Source: Rudaea sp. (GTDB lineage Bacteria; Pseudomonadota; Gammaproteobacteria; Xanthomonadales; Rhodanobacteraceae). From it: a DNA stretch of 8,054 nt. Below the pieces are notes generated by a model that saw nothing but the letters and a program-made list of their open reading frames with translations, was not told where the DNA came from and did no database searches. A program made the position numbers and the translations under genes. Every line of letters begins with the position of its first letter. Position 1 is the first letter of the stretch. Of this stretch, positions 1 through 6,548 are shown piece after piece. Where the stretch lies: contig JAICYA010000071.1 of NCBI GenBank assembly GCA_025934455.1, forward strand, positions 1 through 8,054, in the 5' to 3' direction.

Positions 1-306
1 GGTGACGCAGGTCAGCAGCCAGGTCAGCTCCTGGATCTCGGGAATATCGGACTGCCGGTAGAAATATACTTTTTCCGGATCGAGGCCACAGGCCAGCCAG
101 CTCGCGGCAATCTCCAGCGTTGACTGGCGGATGCGCGCCGGGTCGTCGCATTTGACCAGCGCGTGGTAGTCGGCAAGGAAATAGAACGATTCGGCACTCG
201 CGTTGCGGCTGGCCGCGATCGCCGGACGGATCGCGCCGACGTAATTGCCCAGGTGCGGCGTGCCGGTCGTGGTGATGCCGGTGAGGATTCTGATTGGCTT
301 GGCCAT
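1..306 (-). CDS. trpS: Tryptophanyl-tRNA synthetase, N-terminal part (truncated by window edge)
   Basis: Cytoplasmic class I aminoacyl-tRNA synthetase that charges tRNA-Trp with tryptophan using ATP. Only the first 102 residues are in the window; the rest lies beyond the left edge. The start ATG (complement 304-306) is preceded at 8 nt by an AGGGAA ribosome-binding site (complement 315-320). The nucleotide-binding loop is clear: [12 protein letters not shown] at residues 15-26 carries the PHLGN form of the class I HIGH signature. It is followed by [12 protein letters not shown] (41-52) and by [16 protein letters not shown] (83-98), segments typical of TrpS. The '[17 protein letters not shown]' style matches the TrpS type I remember from Xanthomonas-like gammaproteobacteria. 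The KMSKS loop lies outside the window. The gene is divergent from the secreted-protein gene at 426 and shares its 119-bp upstream region. I see no frameshift in the visible part. Confidence 0.95.
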   Translation of the reverse strand, partial: MAKPIRILTGITTTGTPHLGNYVGAIRPAIAASRNASAESFYFLADYHALVKCDDPARIRQSTLEIAASWLACGLDPEKVYFYRQSDIPEIQELTWLLTCVT

Positions 307-425
307 GCAACACATTCCCTAGCGCAGGTGCGCAGTTTACGCGATCGCCATGATGCGATTAACCCCGCTCGCGCTCCAGCCGCGTTGCATGCCCCATCGT
401 TCCCACCGCCACGCTGGAGATTGCC
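307..425. promoter_or_regulatory. Divergent intergenic region: trpS promoter candidate and two ribosome-binding sites
   Basis: This gap separates the leftward trpS from the rightward secreted-protein gene. For trpS, the minus strand shows a TAAACT hexamer (complement 334-339), a reasonable sigma70 -10 box. A poor -35 (TTAATC, complement 357-362) lies 17 bp upstream of it. A good AGGGAA ribosome-binding site is at complement 315-320. For the rightward gene, GGAGA at 416-420 lies 5 nt before its ATG, but I see no convincing promoter. A GCGATCGC palindrome sits at 341-348. The promoter calls are by eye and weak; the ribosome-binding sites are firmer. Confidence 0.4.
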
Positions 426-1250
426 ATGAAAACCCTGCTGTCGCTTGCCGTTGTCACCGCCCTGTCCGTATCCGCCGCCGCCCAGGCCGGCGCCCTGGTC
501 GACGTTACCGTCGTCGACCGCGATTCCGGTGCCACCTTGCCCACGTATCAACACGACGGAAAACTCTACATCGCCGGCACGCCCGGCCATCGCTACGGCG
601 TGCGCCTGATCAACCGCAGCGGCGTGCGCGTGCTCGCCGTGCTGTCGGTGGACGGCGTCAACGCGATTAGCGGCGAAACCGCGAATCCCGATCAATCCGG
701 CTATGTGCTCGACGCCTACGCCAGCACCGAGGTGAACGGCTGGCGCAAATCGCTGAGCGAAGTCGCGCAATTCAATTTCACCAACCTCGGCAACAGCTAC
801 GCGACGCGCAGCGGACGCCCGGACAACGTCGGCGTGATCGGCGTGGCGGTGTTCCGCGAAAAGCCGCTGTTCTGGCGCGAGGGCCGCATTGCGCAAGCGC
901 CGCTCGCCGACCGCTACCCGCCCGCGTCGGCAGCTGGAATGCCTGCGCCACAGTCCGCGGACGCGGCCAGCGCCAAGGCCGAATCGGCGCCCGCGACGGC
1001 GCAGGCCATGCGTCCGGCTCCCGCACCGCAGCCCGAGGAATCGCTGGGCACCGGCCATGGGGCGCGCGAACATTCCGACGTGCGCTACACGCAATTCGTG
1101 CGCGCCAGCACGAACCCGGACGAGGTCGATTCGATCTGGTACGACAGCCAACGCAATCTCGTGGCGCGCGGCGTGATCCCGGCGCCACGACCGATCGCGC
1201 GCGAACCGCAGCCGTTTCCGAACGGTTTCGTGCCGGATCCAGCCGGATGA
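426..1250 (+). CDS. Secreted protein of unknown function with C-terminal GTGHG and YDS motifs
   Basis: A 274-residue protein with no function I can assign. Residues 1-21 are a Sec signal peptide: MK, a hydrophobic core, then an AQA|G signal peptidase I site, so it is exported to the periplasm or beyond. Residues 22-150 are rich in alternating hydrophobic residues and look beta-rich, with a predicted strand-like start (LVDVTVVDRDSG). Residues about 160-205 form a low-complexity Ala/Pro linker. The C-terminal part has a GTGHG motif (208-212), a segment around YTQFVRAS (221-228), and YDSQRNLVARGVI (239-251). From memory, similar 'GTGHG...E' and 'YDS..NL.A.G.I' pairs occur at the ends of uncharacterised secreted proteins in Xanthomonas- and Burkholderia-like bacteria. 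The tail is Pro-rich. No cysteines, metal site or membrane segment besides the signal peptide are visible. The start is supported by a GGAGA ribosome-binding site 5 nt upstream. The gene is probably monocistronic, since a short hairpin and 79 bp separate it from the peptidase gene. Confidence 0.85.
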   Translation: MKTLLSLAVVTALSVSAAAQAGALVDVTVVDRDSGATLPTYQHDGKLYIAGTPGHRYGVRLINRSGVRVLAVLSVDGVNAISGETANPDQSGYVLDAYASTEVNGWRKSLSEVAQFNFTNLGNSYATRSGRPDNVGVIGVAVFREKPLFWREGRIAQAPLADRYPPASAAGMPAPQSADAASAKAESAPATAQAMRPAPAPQPEESLGTGHGAREHSDVRYTQFVRASTNPDEVDSIWYDSQRNLVARGVIPAPRPIAREPQPFPNGFVPDPAG

Positions 1251-1252
1251 TG

Positions 1253-1268
1253 GGACTGCCAAGTCCTT
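1253..1268 (+). terminator. Short hairpin after the secreted-protein gene, weak terminator candidate
   Basis: GGACT (1253-1257) pairs with AGTCC (1262-1266) around a GCCA loop, 3 nt after the stop codon at 1248-1250, and is followed by only two T residues. The stem is just 5 bp and lacks a real U-tract, so intrinsic termination would be inefficient. The call rests on position and perfect pairing only. Confidence 0.25.
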
Positions 1269-1272
1269 CACA

Positions 1273-1320
1273 TGTCGTTATCGCGCGCTAGGCATAGACT
1301 GGCGGCAGCTTGTCTGGGGA
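1273..1320 (+). promoter_or_regulatory. Candidate promoter and ribosome-binding site of the metallopeptidase gene
   Basis: A TAGACT hexamer (1295-1300) resembles a -10 box. The sequence at the expected -35 position (TGTCGT, 1273-1278, spacer 16) is poor. The ribosome-binding site is clearer: GGGGA at 1316-1320 lies 9 nt before the ATG at 1330. Nothing else is recognisable in this 79-bp gap apart from the hairpin at its left end. Confidence 0.25.
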
Positions 1321-1329
1321 TGGGCCGAC

Positions 1330-2730
1330 ATGAAAACCCGAATCGGTTTTTGGATTGCACTCAGCTCACTGTCGTTCTGCGCGTCGGCTATTGCTAGCGG
1401 CACTTTTAGCCGCGCCACAATGGCGCGGCTTGCCGCGCTGCCATCAGGACACTCGCTGGTCATCACTGGATTTCCGGCGGGCCCCAGCCACACTGCAACG
1501 ATAAGTTTCGAGCGCGTGGAAATCTACGCCCCCGGAGCGCGTCTCTACGTCATTGGCGCCGCCGGCAAACAGGAAGTTCCGCGCAGCAACCTGATTTTCC
1601 TGCGCGGTTATTCCGACGATGGCAGCGTACGTGTTGCGCTGGCCCTGACTTCCGACGGCTCCTTCGATAGCGGCAGCGGCGAAGGGCCGGACGGCTCGTT
1701 CGTTCTCGGCGCCGCCATCACCGCATCCGGCGCGATCGGAGTTGGAGCCAAACCACAGGAATCTGCGACGCCCGCAGGGACGAAACTCGGCTTCACCTGC
1801 GGCAACGAATTCGACAATCTCGATGTGCGCGGCTTGAACAAGCTGACGATGCGCAGCACAAACGCCGCGTTGGCCGCGAGTCACGCTTTGCGCATTGCCA
1901 CGGTCGCCGTGGACACCGACACCGCATTCATGTCCAGTCTGTTCAGCAACAACACGACGAATGCCACCAACTGGATCGCCAAGATGTTCAATGCCATGAA
2001 CACCATGTACGAGCGCGATCTGCTGGTGAACCTCAGGCAAGGCGACACGACATTCCGTACCGTTCCGGCGAGCGATCCCTATGCGAGCGGGGGCGCGTTT
2101 CCGGTGACGACTTTCCCGGCCAATGGCACGGATTTGAACAACTTCGGATCCAACTGGGCCGCGAACAAGACCGGCGTATCCAGGACATTCGCGACGCTGC
2201 TTTCCGGCAAGGGTCAATGCAGTTCCTGCGGCACAGGTTGCACGAGTTGCAGCGCCTCGGGAATCGCCTGGGTCGGCAGCTATTGCCAGACCGCCAGCAA
2301 CGGCGGCAGTTACAGCCTGGTCATGCTTTATCCGAATCTTTCGTTCGATCCCAATGGCGCAACGGCGGCGCGGTTGGACGGCCACGAGCTCGGGCACAAT
2401 TTTGGCGCCAACCACACCCATTGCACGGACATCAGCACGGGCAACTCGCCCGTCGCAACGAACACGATCGACCAGTGCTACAACGGCGAAGCAGGCGTTG
2501 GATGTTATAGCGGCGCGACCAGTTGCCCCGCAAGCGGTCCCGGCGCGCCGGCCGGAACAATCATGAGCTATTGCAACGTCAATGGGTGCGCCGGCGGACA
2601 GAACGTCCTGCAATTCCATCCGACGCAGATCAATGACGTGCTCCTGCCGGATATCTCGTCGACCATTTCCGGCCAACCCGGTTGCCTCAACACGTCCGAC
2701 GATATCTTCTACGACGGGTTCGAGAACTAG
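1330..2730 (+). CDS. Secreted metzincin zinc metallopeptidase (M12/reprolysin-like)
   Basis: A 466-residue secreted zinc endopeptidase. Residues 1-22 are a Sec signal peptide with a likely AIA|S cleavage site. Residues about 23-185 look like a propeptide; a lone cysteine at 157 (FTCGN) could act as a cysteine switch, which is inference. The catalytic domain begins near LRIATVAVDTDTAFM (187-201). It contains the metzincin site HELGHNFGANH at 352-362: zinc ligands H352, H356 and H362, catalytic base E353. A Met-turn follows at IMSYC (M412). A Cys-rich stretch (C297, C300, C304, C307, C319) and later cysteines (C365, C383, C392, C399, C415, C420, C452) suggest several disulfides, as expected for an extracellular enzyme. 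The C-terminus, DDIFYDGFEN (457-466), resembles a short tail I recall on secreted proteins of Lysobacterales. The HExxHxxGxxH plus Met-turn arrangement fits the M12B-like group; substrates are unknown. Its stop lies 5 bp from the stop of the convergent arginase gene. Confidence 0.9.
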   Translation: MKTRIGFWIALSSLSFCASAIASGTFSRATMARLAALPSGHSLVITGFPAGPSHTATISFERVEIYAPGARLYVIGAAGKQEVPRSNLIFLRGYSDDGSVRVALALTSDGSFDSGSGEGPDGSFVLGAAITASGAIGVGAKPQESATPAGTKLGFTCGNEFDNLDVRGLNKLTMRSTNAALAASHALRIATVAVDTDTAFMSSLFSNNTTNATNWIAKMFNAMNTMYERDLLVNLRQGDTTFRTVPASDPYASGGAFPVTTFPANGTDLNNFGSNWAANKTGVSRTFATLLSGKGQCSSCGTGCTSCSASGIAWVGSYCQTASNGGSYSLVMLYPNLSFDPNGATAARLDGHELGHNFGANHTHCTDISTGNSPVATNTIDQCYNGEAGVGCYSGATSCPASGPGAPAGTIMSYCNVNGCAGGQNVLQFHPTQINDVLLPDISSTISGQPGCLNTSDDIFYDGFEN

Positions 2731-2735
2731 CCGTC
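2713..2735. terminator. Hairpin at the convergent peptidase/arginase junction
   Basis: GACGG (2713-2717) pairs with CCGTC (2731-2735), extended inside by GTT (2718-2720) with AAC (2725-2727) around a CGAG loop. This leaves the peptidase stop TAG (2728-2730) as a 3-nt bulge. It spans the end of the peptidase reading frame and fills the whole 5-bp gap to the arginase stop. There is no U-tract on either side, so it is at best a weak or bidirectional terminator, or a 3'-end stabilising stem. Confidence 0.3.
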
Positions 2736-3656
2736 CTACTCCCGCATCAGCGTCGACTTGCCGAACAGGCTTTCGACCAGGTCCACGGCGAGCTTGCCGG
2801 TCTGGTTGCGTTCGTCGAGCGCGGGATTGAGTTCGACGATATCGAGCGAACCCAGGCGCCCGGTGTCGGCGATCATCTCCATGACGAGCTGCGCCTCGCG
2901 GTAGTTCGGTCCGCCGGGCACGGTGGTGCCGACGCCGGGGGCGATGTCCGGGTCGAGGAAATCCACGTCGAAGCTGACATGCAGGTGCGTGTCCGCATCC
3001 ATGCCGGCGAGCGCGGCTTCCATCGTGCGGCGCATGCCGACTTCGTCGATGTAGCGCATGTCGTACACGGTCAGGCCCTGGTCGTGGACGAGGCGCTTTT
3101 CGCCGGAATCGACGGAACGGATGCCGACCTGGCGGATGCAGGCGGGATCGATCGCCGGCGCCGGGCCGCCCAGTTCGGTCAGCTCGCGCGGGCCGAGTCC
3201 GCACAGGCAGGCCACCGGCATGCCGTGGATGTTACCCGACGGCGTGATCTGCGAGGTGTTGAAATCGGCATGCGCATCCAGCCACAGCACGCGCAGGGTC
3301 TTTCCTTCCTTGCGGCAATGGTTGGCGACCGCGGTGATCGAGCCGATGCCCAGGCTGTGGTCGCCGCCGAGCAGGATCGGCAGGCGCTTGCGCTCGAGTT
3401 CGGCGCCGACCGCACGCATGACCTCGCGGTTCCACTCCGTGACCTGGGTCAGGTGGCGATAGCCGGTGCTCGGCGGCAGCCACGGATTGAGCGGTCCGAA
3501 CAGGTTGCCGCGATCGGCCACGTCGAGACCGCGCGCGATCAGCGCCTCGGCGATGCCGGCCACGCGCAGCGCTTCGGGGCCCATGCTGGCGCCGCGGTCG
3601 CCGGCGCCGATGTCGGTGGGCGCGCCGATCAGGGAAACAGGTAAAGAATGCCGCAT
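2736..3656 (-). CDS. rocF: Arginase (manganese-dependent L-arginine amidinohydrolase)
   Basis: A 306-residue cytoplasmic enzyme that hydrolyses L-arginine to L-ornithine and urea, close to the usual length of about 300 for bacterial arginases. All binuclear manganese ligands of the ureohydrolase fold are present: H100 in GGDHS (98 starts the GDHS), D127, H129 and D131 in DAHADFN, and D230 and D232 in SFDVDFLDP. The substrate-side motif SGNIHGMPVA (140-149) contains H144, matching the arginase-type SGN-HG-P segment rather than agmatinase. E275 in DIVELNP is the conserved late acidic residue. The N-terminus SLIGAPTDIGAGDRGASMGPEALR is also classic arginase. The start ATG is preceded by an A-rich GGAAAAA at 6 nt, a modest ribosome-binding site. 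No ornithine or urea genes adjoin it, so it appears to be a stand-alone gene, divergent from the DUF937 gene. Agmatinase or guanidinobutyrase activity is less likely but cannot be excluded from sequence alone. Confidence 0.93.
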   Translation of the reverse strand: MRHSLPVSLIGAPTDIGAGDRGASMGPEALRVAGIAEALIARGLDVADRGNLFGPLNPWLPPSTGYRHLTQVTEWNREVMRAVGAELERKRLPILLGGDHSLGIGSITAVANHCRKEGKTLRVLWLDAHADFNTSQITPSGNIHGMPVACLCGLGPRELTELGGPAPAIDPACIRQVGIRSVDSGEKRLVHDQGLTVYDMRYIDEVGMRRTMEAALAGMDADTHLHVSFDVDFLDPDIAPGVGTTVPGGPNYREAQLVMEMIADTGRLGSLDIVELNPALDERNQTGKLAVDLVESLFGKSTLMRE

Positions 3657-3818
3657 AGTATATTTTTCCGCATGTCGCGACAGGACCGATGCCTGCGCGT
3701 GTGTATAGGATAACGGCAGCCGTCGCGCGGCGCACCTGCATCCGACGCCGGCGCGCGCTACACTCGGCGTTGCCGTCGTCGTGCGCGGCGCATCCCCAAC
3801 GAAGGCAAGGAGAATCCC
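3657..3818. promoter_or_regulatory. Divergent intergenic region between arginase and DUF937 genes
   Basis: A 162-bp gap that must hold promoters for both directions. Rightward, TACACT (3759-3764) is a plausible -10 box with only a poor -35 about 17 bp upstream. A strong ribosome-binding site, AAGGAGA (3807-3813), precedes the DUF937 ATG by 5 nt. Leftward, an AT-rich patch reads TTATCCTATACA on the minus strand (complement 3702-3713) and offers overlapping -10-like hexamers TATCCT and TATACA, without a good -35. A second AT-rich patch (3655-3667) abuts the arginase ATG and forms its A-rich Shine-Dalgarno region. No operator palindrome is obvious. Confidence 0.35.
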
Positions 3819-4403
3819 ATGAGCGGACTCGTCGACAACGTGCTATCCAACCTCGGCCCCGACCAGGTCAGCGCGATCGCATCCAAACTCGGTGTCGATC
3901 CGGCACAGGCGCAATCGGCCATCGAACACGCGGTGCCCTTGATCGTCGGCGGCATGGCGCAGAACGCGAGCACGCCCGCCGGCGCGAATGCGCTGAACAA
4001 TGCGCTCGGCGCGCATGGCGGCGATCTGTCGGGCATTCTCGGCAGCGTTCTGGGTGGTGGTGGCTCCGGCATGGGCGGCGCGATCCTCGGCCACATTTTC
4101 GGCGGCAACCAGAATGCGGCGAATCAAGGCCTCGGACAAGCCACCGGTTTGGGCGGGCAAAACGCCGGCCAGCTCATGGCCATCCTCGCGCCAATCGTGA
4201 TGGGCGCACTGGCCAATCACGCGCAGGGCCAGGGCGTGGGTGCCGGCGGACTCGGCGGCATGCTCACACAGGAAGTCCAGCAGGTGCAGCAGCAGGGCGG
4301 CAGCGCGGGCGGGTTGCTGAACAGTGTGTTGAGCAACAGCGGCGGACTGGCCGGCATCCTGCAAAGTGCGGGCGGACTGCTCGGCGCATTCACCAAGCGC
4401 TGA
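3819..4403 (+). CDS. DUF937 family protein with internal duplication
   Basis: A 194-residue protein that matches the DUF937 (YidB-like) pattern: Ala/Gly/Leu-rich predicted helices with glycine hinges, and no signal peptide, cysteine or transmembrane segment that I can see. Its biochemical role is unknown. A duplication is visible: VPLIVGGMAQNA (39-50) matches APIVMGALANHA (124-135) in the pattern P-[LI]-[IV]-[VM]-G-[GA]-[ML]-A-[QN]-[NH]-A. After each copy come Gly/Leu-rich stretches (64-94 and 138-149). A Gln-rich segment (TQEVQQVQQQ, 150-159) and a repeated SGGL/AGGLL pattern close the protein. The start is firmly set by AAGGAGA 5 nt upstream. It is divergent from arginase and lies 52 bp before the cupredoxin gene, which may be co-transcribed, though the two products show no evident functional link. 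Confidence 0.85.
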   Translation: MSGLVDNVLSNLGPDQVSAIASKLGVDPAQAQSAIEHAVPLIVGGMAQNASTPAGANALNNALGAHGGDLSGILGSVLGGGGSGMGGAILGHIFGGNQNAANQGLGQATGLGGQNAGQLMAILAPIVMGALANHAQGQGVGAGGLGGMLTQEVQQVQQQGGSAGGLLNSVLSNSGGLAGILQSAGGLLGAFTKR

Positions 4404-4455
4404 AACCTTGCACCCGGTCACGGCGCGGTCATCGACGATCAGGCACGATGGCGCC

Positions 4456-4947
4456 ATGCGGGGAATCCTCTCGGTACTGCTGTGCCTGGTCGCCGGTGCG
4501 TGCATTTGCAATGGCGCGCGCGCGAACGTGTTCGTCGTGAACGTGGGCGGCCCGGCGGGGCTCGCGTTCGCACCGCAAACGCTGACCATCGCTCCCGGCG
4601 ATACCGTCGTTTTCGTCAACAAGGGCGGCTTCCACAACGTCGTCGCGGACGACAGTTCCTTCACCTGTTCCGCCGGCTGCAAGGGCGACAGCAAGGGCGA
4701 TACGGGCGCGCCGAGCAGCGCCAACTGGACCTTCAACCTGACATTTCCGAATCCGGGCGCGGTCGGCTATTACTGCCTGATCCATGGTGCGCCCGGGCAA
4801 GGCATGTACGGCACCATCCTCGTGCAGGCGCCGCTACCGCCGCCCGCGTCGACCTCGGTCGCGCCCTCGATCGGCGCGGGATTCGCCGTCCTGCTCGGCG
4901 CGACATTGCTCCTGATCGGAGCCACCCGCCTGCGCCGCCGCGCGTGA
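4456..4947 (+). CDS. Exported cupredoxin (plastocyanin/azurin-like) with C-terminal membrane anchor
   Basis: A 163-residue type 1 copper protein, probably an extracytoplasmic electron carrier or copper-binding protein. Residues 1-23 form a signal peptide (MRGILSVLLCLVAG, cleavage ARA|N). The cupredoxin domain spans about 24-124, starting FVVNVGG and including LTIAPGDTVVFVNKGGFHN. Copper ligands can be placed: H60 in FHNVVAD, then C107, H110 and M117 in YYCLIHGAPGQGMYG. C71 and C75 in the loop FTCSAGC could form a small disulfide. After a Pro/Ala linker (125-137), residues about 139-157 are a hydrophobic helix followed by RLRRRA, giving a C-terminal anchor with a positive stop. The start was chosen because it begins the signal peptide; an upstream in-frame ATG at 4366 would extend it into the DUF937 gene. 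The ribosome-binding site is weak (AGG at 4441-4443). Partner enzymes are not evident nearby. Its stop is 3 bp from the convergent DUF1501 stop. Confidence 0.88.
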   Translation: MRGILSVLLCLVAGACICNGARANVFVVNVGGPAGLAFAPQTLTIAPGDTVVFVNKGGFHNVVADDSSFTCSAGCKGDSKGDTGAPSSANWTFNLTFPNPGAVGYYCLIHGAPGQGMYGTILVQAPLPPPASTSVAPSIGAGFAVLLGATLLLIGATRLRRRA

Positions 4948-4948
4948 A

Positions 4949-4969
4949 CCTCAGCCCATGAAGCCGAGG
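4949..4969. terminator. Imperfect hairpin at the convergent cupredoxin/DUF1501 junction
   Basis: CCTCAGC (4949-4955) pairs with GCCGAGG (4963-4969) with a single A/C mismatch around a 7-nt loop. The stem straddles the 3-bp gap and the last codons of the DUF1501 gene. There is no T-run on either flank, so it is a weak candidate for a bidirectional terminator or 3'-end structure. Confidence 0.25.
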
Positions 4970-6537
4970 TAATTGGCCGCATTCGAGAAGTTGGCCAGGT
5001 TCGGAAAGACCAGGGCGATGTCGCTCGGACTCAGGCCGAACCACTGCGCCAGTGTCGCCGCATACTGGTCCACCGACGTGGTCGGGATGATGCGTCCGAT
5101 GCCGTCGCCGGAATCGTTCTGGTTGAGCGGAACGCCGTTGGAGTCGGTGGACGCGGGATTCGTCAGGCTCGGCATCACCACGCCAAAGTTCGACGCCGCG
5201 CTGAACCCGCAGCCGTTGCCGTAGAATTTCTTGCCCTGCACCGCGCCGCCGACGACGAATTGGTGAGAGCCCCAACCGTGGTCGGTGCCGCCGTTGTTGC
5301 TGGTCATGGTGCGGCCGAAGTCCGAGCAAGTGAACGCCGTGGCCTTGCCCGCCAGGCCCACGCTGTTCAAGGCATTGTAGAAACCGGCCAGCGAACGCGA
5401 CAACAGCGACAGCACGCCCGGATTGCCGGGCGAGCCGTGGGTGGCCAACTCGTCGTTGTGCGAATCGTAGCCGCCGGTGGTGACGAAGAAGATCTGCCGC
5501 GTGATGCCGGTATTGCCCTGGTTCGCGGCCCAGATCAGCTGGGCGACCGTTTGCAACTGCACATCCAGGTCGTAGCCGGTCGACAAGGCCGCGGGAAACT
5601 GGTCGTTTGCGCTGAATGCCGGCGCGCCATTGATCGCCGCATTGATGAGGCTTGCCGTCGCGATCGAATGATTCATCGTGTTGGCGATCGTGCGCTCCAG
5701 CACGTTCGCCTGCGTCCCCGCAGCCTGCATGTTGCAGTATGCCTGCGCCAGGCCGGAATCGTAGGCATTCGCCGCGCCGGCGCACGTCTGCGGACCGCCA
5801 TTGCCTTGCAGCAGGTTGAGCGTGGAGGCGCTGTTGGCGCCCATGACGTAGCCATTGACAACCTGACCCCGCGTGAAGGCATCCTGCCCGTTCAATCCCG
5901 TCATCACCGGCGCATTGGAATTGTTCGCGCCGGCGACCAGGTCCGCGATGCGTCCGCCCCAACCCGTCACCGGCTGGTTGCTCGGCGGCGACGCCTGCCA
6001 GTAGGCCTCCTGATCGGCGTGCGAATACAGCTGCGGCGGCAGCGCCGGATTGCCGTTGAGGTATTGCGACTGCGTCACCGGCGCGACCAGCGTGCCCACG
6101 TTCGCGACGATCGCCGCCTGGCCGGCATTGAAGACCGACGCGAAATCCGCACTCACGTTCGTGCCGGAAATCGTCTGCGGCGTCATCGCCGGATTGAGCG
6201 CGTAGGTGTTGCCGTCGCCCGGGCTGCCGGCGCCGCTCGCCGGCGCATTGAGCACGGTGTTCGTCATCAGGCTGCGATTCAGGGCAAGGGCCGGGCGCAC
6301 GCCCCCGCTGCCATAGAGTGCATTGAACGCCGTCGTGCTGTACGGCACCACCGTGTTGAAGCTGTCGTTGCCGCCATACAGGAACACGCACACCAATGCC
6401 TTGTAATCGCTAAACGAATAATTCGCACGCACGGCGGCCTGCAGCAACTGCAGGTTGCCGAGCGCGGAGTAGGCGCTGGCACCGCCGAGCGCGGCGCAAA
6501 TCGTCTGTTTGATGAACTTGCGGCGATCAGGGCGCAT
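4951..6537 (-). CDS. DUF1501 family exported protein (Tat signal)
   Basis: A 528-residue protein of the DUF1501 family, whose reaction is unknown. The N-terminus [20 protein letters not shown] has a twin-arginine motif (R5-R6-K-F-I-K) followed by a moderately hydrophobic stretch, so it is probably exported folded by the Tat system. Family landmarks are intact: [14 protein letters not shown] (52-65), [10 protein letters not shown] (172-181), TGGYDSHND (354-362), FTCSDFGRT (402-410) and [16 protein letters not shown] (418-433). The Asp/His clusters (D58, D358, H360, D419, H420, H425) resemble the metal-binding layout of the alkaline phosphatase/sulfatase superfamily, to which I believe this family is distantly related; catalysis is inference. 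The start is set by AGGAAAG, which overlaps the stop of the upstream DUF1800 gene, and by the Tat motif directly after the ATG. The open frame continues upstream, but only as a shadow of DUF1800. It is the downstream gene of a two-gene operon. Confidence 0.92.
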   Translation of the reverse strand: MRPDRRKFIKQTICAALGGASAYSALGNLQLLQAAVRANYSFSDYKALVCVFLYGGNDSFNTVVPYSTTAFNALYGSGGVRPALALNRSLMTNTVLNAPASGAGSPGDGNTYALNPAMTPQTISGTNVSADFASVFNAGQAAIVANVGTLVAPVTQSQYLNGNPALPPQLYSHADQEAYWQASPPSNQPVTGWGGRIADLVAGANNSNAPVMTGLNGQDAFTRGQVVNGYVMGANSASTLNLLQGNGGPQTCAGAANAYDSGLAQAYCNMQAAGTQANVLERTIANTMNHSIATASLINAAINGAPAFSANDQFPAALSTGYDLDVQLQTVAQLIWAANQGNTGITRQIFFVTTGGYDSHNDELATHGSPGNPGVLSLLSRSLAGFYNALNSVGLAGKATAFTCSDFGRTMTSNNGGTDHGWGSHQFVVGGAVQGKKFYGNGCGFSAASNFGVVMPSLTNPASTDSNGVPLNQNDSGDGIGRIIPTTSVDQYAATLAQWFGLSPSDIALVFPNLANFSNAANYLGFMG

Positions 6538-6548
6538 GGTCTTTCCTA
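6538..6548 (-). promoter_or_regulatory. Ribosome-binding site of DUF1501 overlapping the DUF1800 stop
   Basis: On the minus strand the TAG stop of the DUF1800 gene (complement 6546-6548) runs directly into the Shine-Dalgarno AGGAAAG (complement 6541-6547), followed by ACC and the DUF1501 ATG. A ribosome terminating on DUF1800 would sit on the start region of DUF1501, so translational coupling is expected and would keep the two products in step. Confidence 0.75.

Noticed and set aside
24..1271. 415-codon minus-strand frame spanning the trpS start and the secreted-protein gene
   Set aside because: It runs through two real genes and their intergenic region in another frame; no plausible start signal or domain.
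1444..3204. 586-codon minus-strand open frame across the peptidase and arginase genes
   Set aside because: It overlaps two well-supported genes in other frames, has low-complexity Arg/Ala/Gly-rich sequence and no ribosome-binding site. It is a shadow.
2682..3644. Long plus-strand open frame antisense to arginase
   Set aside because: The minus-strand arginase has every family motif. The antisense translation is Arg/Asp/His/Val-rich without recognisable domains, as expected for a GC-rich codon shadow.
3657..3662. TATACT on the minus strand as a -10 box for a leaderless arginase mRNA
   Set aside because: It abuts the ATG directly, so transcription would begin inside the coding sequence, downstream of the start codon.
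4408..4440. TTGCAC at 4408-4413 as -35 of a cupredoxin promoter
   Set aside because: No acceptable -10 hexamer lies 16-18 bp downstream, so a dedicated promoter is not supported.
4366..4455. Upstream ATG at 4366 as cupredoxin start
   Set aside because: It would put 30 unrelated residues before a clean signal peptide and overlap the DUF937 gene by 38 bp.
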